Notes under the pieces: model-generated
Database searches by the model: none
What the model saw: the letters and a program-made list of their open reading frames with translations, nothing else
What the model was told of the DNA's origin: nothing
Position numbers and translations under genes: made by a program
Source: Chitinophagales bacterium
Lineage (GTDB): Bacteria; Bacteroidota; Bacteroidia; Chitinophagales; BACL12
Length of the DNA stretch: 64,000 nucleotides
Reading direction: 5' to 3'
NCBI GenBank assembly: GCA_020636645.1
Contig: JACJXO010000001.1
Location: forward strand, 434,001 to 498,000
Part shown: positions 62,122 through 64,000 of the stretch, piece after piece
How the letters are laid out: every line of letters begins with the position of its first letter
How positions within the stretch are numbered: the stretch's first letter is position 1

Positions 62122-62129
62122 CAAATCTA
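62122..62129 (-). promoter_or_regulatory. -7 promoter box (TAGATTTG) of ung
   Basis: TAGATTTG on the minus strand matches TAnnTTTG, nine bases before the ung start. A TTG lies directly upstream but is too close to be a -33 box. Confidence 0.4.
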
Positions 62130-62189
62130 ACAAGCCGGTGATATTCGTCATTTGGGCTTCCCTTAACACATAGTTAACTTGTGGATCCT

Positions 62190-64000
62190 ATGGGCGACCA
62201 GAGTAGCCATATCCATACCTCAGGGCACAACCAGATGGCATTTGTCAATGCCCTGATACATGACCTGGAAGCACTGGAACTAATGATCAGAGACCACGCT
62301 CTGGAAAATGATGTTCAACGCATAGGTGCTGAACAGGAAATGTGCCTCGTCAACAATGAGTGGAGGCCCGATAATAACAACTTAGAAGTGCTGGCGGGCC
62401 TCCAGGATTCCTGCTTCACTACAGAACTGGCCAAATATAATATTGAACTCAACTGCGACCCGCTGGACCTGCAGGCAGGTTGTTTTCATCGTATGCTGGA
62501 AGGATTGCAACTGAAATATATCAAAGCTCAGAAAGCAGCATCTGTGCTGCATTCTCGTGTTATCATGACCGGCATCCTGCCCACCATCTCCAGGCATGAG
62601 GTCACATTGGACTATCTCACACCCCTCCCCAGGTATCACCTGCTTAACAAACAGCTGCGCAGAAAAAGGGGCAAGCAGTTTGACCTGTTCATGAAAGGTG
62701 TGGATGAGATCCATATTCGCCACGACAACATCATGTTCGAAGCCTGCAACACCAGTTTTCAGTTACACCTGCAGGTAGCTCCTGAAGATTTCGTTCAGGC
62801 CTATAACTGGTCACAGGTGATCGCAGCACCGGTACTCGCTGCAGCTACCAATTCACCTTTACTTTTTGGAAAAGAGTTGTGGAGCGAAATCAGGATCGCT
62901 CTCTTTCAGCAAAGTATAGAAACCAGAAAAAGTGTAGAAGAACTTCGCGATCAGAGACCGAGGGTCACTTTCGGAAAAGACTGGATAAGAAACAGCATTA
63001 CTGATATATATAAAGACGATATAACACATTTTGACGTACTGATCACCTTTGATGATCCGCCAGACAGTTTACAGGAATACCGCAACGGCCACATTCCTGA
63101 ACTGCGGGCTCTCAGACTACACAACGGAACTGTCTATCGCTGGAATCGTCCCTGCTACGGAGTGTACCGGGGCAAACCTCATCTGCGCATTGAAAATCGC
63201 TATCTGCCTGCAGGCCCCAGCATCCGCGATGAAGTTGCCAACATGGCGTTCTGGACCGGACTGATGCTGGCAAAGCCTGCTGCTCCGGTGTCTGAAACAC
63301 ATAGCTTTCGCGATATTAAATCCAATTTCTTCAAAGCTGCCCGTGCCGGAATTGAAACCGTATTGATCTGGCAGGGAAAAGAACTGAACACAAGAACACT
63401 GATCCTGGAGGAACTGCTTCCGCTGGCTGCCAAAGGATTAATGTCGGCAGGCATCCCGCAGGAAGAGATCAGCTATCACCTGAATACCATTGAACGGCGA
63501 CTGAAAAAACAAACCGGTTCACAATGGCAGGTTAGAAATTTTCGCACTTTACGCAAGCAACTCAGCCCGTCTGACGCTGCTATTGCCCTGACCGCGGCCA
63601 TCTATGAAAACCAGGTACAGCAATTGCCGGTTGCCGAATGGAAAGATGTACACCTGGATAAAGCCAATAAATATCTCATCAGACATTTCACCACTGTTAA
63701 CCAGCTGATGAGTTCAGACCTGATCACCGTATTTCCGGACGACACATTGCTTTTTGTGAAGAAGGTGATGGAATGGCATTCTATCAACCACATGCTGATT
63801 GAGAACAGGCGAGGCGAACTGGTAGGGCTCATCACCTCAGGTAAAATTGCTGAGCTGGAAGCCGCCGGCATCAACCCCGAAACCAACAGCGTGCGTACCT
63901 ATATGAAGCGCACCATACAGACCATCAGACAGGATGCACTGATCGAAGACGCACTGACCATCATGAGAACACAAAAGATCACCAGTCTTCCGGTGGTGCG
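62190..64000 (+). CDS. Glutamate-cysteine-ligase-like (GCS2) protein fused to CBS domains, 3' end missing
   Basis: The frame opens at an ATG at 62190 and is still open at the window edge (603 codons plus two bases). The first about 400 residues match a GCS2-like ATP-grasp-related ligase: VQRIGAEQEMCLVNNEWRP, YNIELNCDPLDL, ACNTSFQLHLQV, PHLRIENRYLPAGPS. A helical region follows. From about residue 505 a CBS pair begins (FTTVNQLMSSDLITVFPDD, HMLIENRRGELVGLITSGKI; second motif VRTYMKRTIQTIRQDALIEDAL). The substrate is unknown. CBS pairs often bind adenosine nucleotides and regulate the attached enzyme. The remainder lies outside the window. Confidence 0.82.
   Translation, partial: MGDQSSHIHTSGHNQMAFVNALIHDLEALELMIRDHALENDVQRIGAEQEMCLVNNEWRPDNNNLEVLAGLQDSCFTTELAKYNIELNCDPLDLQAGCFHRMLEGLQLKYIKAQKAASVLHSRVIMTGILPTISRHEVTLDYLTPLPRYHLLNKQLRRKRGKQFDLFMKGVDEIHIRHDNIMFEACNTSFQLHLQVAPEDFVQAYNWSQVIAAPVLAAATNSPLLFGKELWSEIRIALFQQSIETRKSVEELRDQRPRVTFGKDWIRNSITDIYKDDITHFDVLITFDDPPDSLQEYRNGHIPELRALRLHNGTVYRWNRPCYGVYRGKPHLRIENRYLPAGPSIRDEVANMAFWTGLMLAKPAAPVSETHSFRDIKSNFFKAARAGIETVLIWQGKELNTRTLILEELLPLAAKGLMSAGIPQEEISYHLNTIERRLKKQTGSQWQVRNFRTLRKQLSPSDAAIALTAAIYENQVQQLPVAEWKDVHLDKANKYLIRHFTTVNQLMSSDLITVFPDDTLLFVKKVMEWHSINHMLIENRRGELVGLITSGKIAELEAAGINPETNSVRTYMKRTIQTIRQDALIEDALTIMRTQKITSLPVV

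Overview
The window comes from a member of the Bacteroidota. Nine of its proteins carry, or probably carry, type IX secretion (T9SS) tails. There is a PorP/SprF channel partner, a PorE-like scaffold, DUF4783, DUF6090 and a TPR sensor kinase, and upstream elements fit the phylum's TAnnTTTG -7 promoter box. Base composition is balanced except in one AT-rich accessory stretch and one AT-rich inserted element. No rRNA is present, so I do not name a genus.

Layout. 0-4.4 kb: a cyanophycinase-like peptidase (partial), proline dehydrogenase, and the tyrosine-degradation pair hmgA and hpd, split by an inverted-repeat-bounded four-helix-bundle gene. 4.4-16.3 kb (minus strand): a secreted type A protein, an alpha/beta hydrolase, a DUF58 protein, thioredoxin, DnaE, and two tandem lectin-domain giants with type B (CHU_C) tails. 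16.5-21.3 kb: csaA, then SUI1/YciH, a lipid kinase, an LTA-synthase-like sulfatase, nadC and DUF4783. 21.3-23.3 kb: a repeat-filled gap and gpmI. 23.5-28.0 kb: accessory DNA holding a deoxyribosyltransferase/TIR-like protein, a two-helix membrane protein, a PD-(D/E)XK-like nuclease, a beta-propeller lipoprotein and an AAA/DUF4143 ATPase. 28.5-31.0 kb: an ACMSD-like amidohydrolase, DUF4386 and DUF6090. 31-38 kb: two secreted proteins sharing a nearly identical C-terminal module, an M20 dipeptidase and a PLP deaminase. 37.9-38.8 kb: palindromic repeats, a tandem duplication and tRNA-Ala. 38.8-50.7 kb: a giant sortilin-like secreted protein, then a tight minus-strand run of lpxB, a small membrane protein, surE, a PorE-like gene, porP/sprF, a CHU_C adhesin and pruA. 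50.8-55 kb: CHAD, a small lipoprotein, ftsK and lolA. 55-61.4 kb: a secreted M23 peptidase, a tail-fibre-like protein, and a NarL-type regulator with its TPR histidine kinase. 61.4-64 kb: ung and a glutamate-cysteine-ligase/CBS fusion running off the end.

How the genes fit together. Proline catabolism is covered by proline dehydrogenase and pruA at opposite ends of the window. Tyrosine catabolism is covered by hpd and hmgA. The CHU_C adhesin, PorP/SprF and PorE-like genes look like a substrate-plus-channel-plus-scaffold set of the T9SS, embedded among housekeeping genes.

The best candidates for something undescribed are two. One is the AT-rich three-gene cassette at 23.5-25.3 kb: a nucleoside-hydrolase-like enzyme, a membrane protein and a nuclease. 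The other is the 542-bp element between hmgA and hpd, whose long inverted repeats would let the mRNA fold around its ORF, as in rRNA intervening sequences that carry the same protein family.
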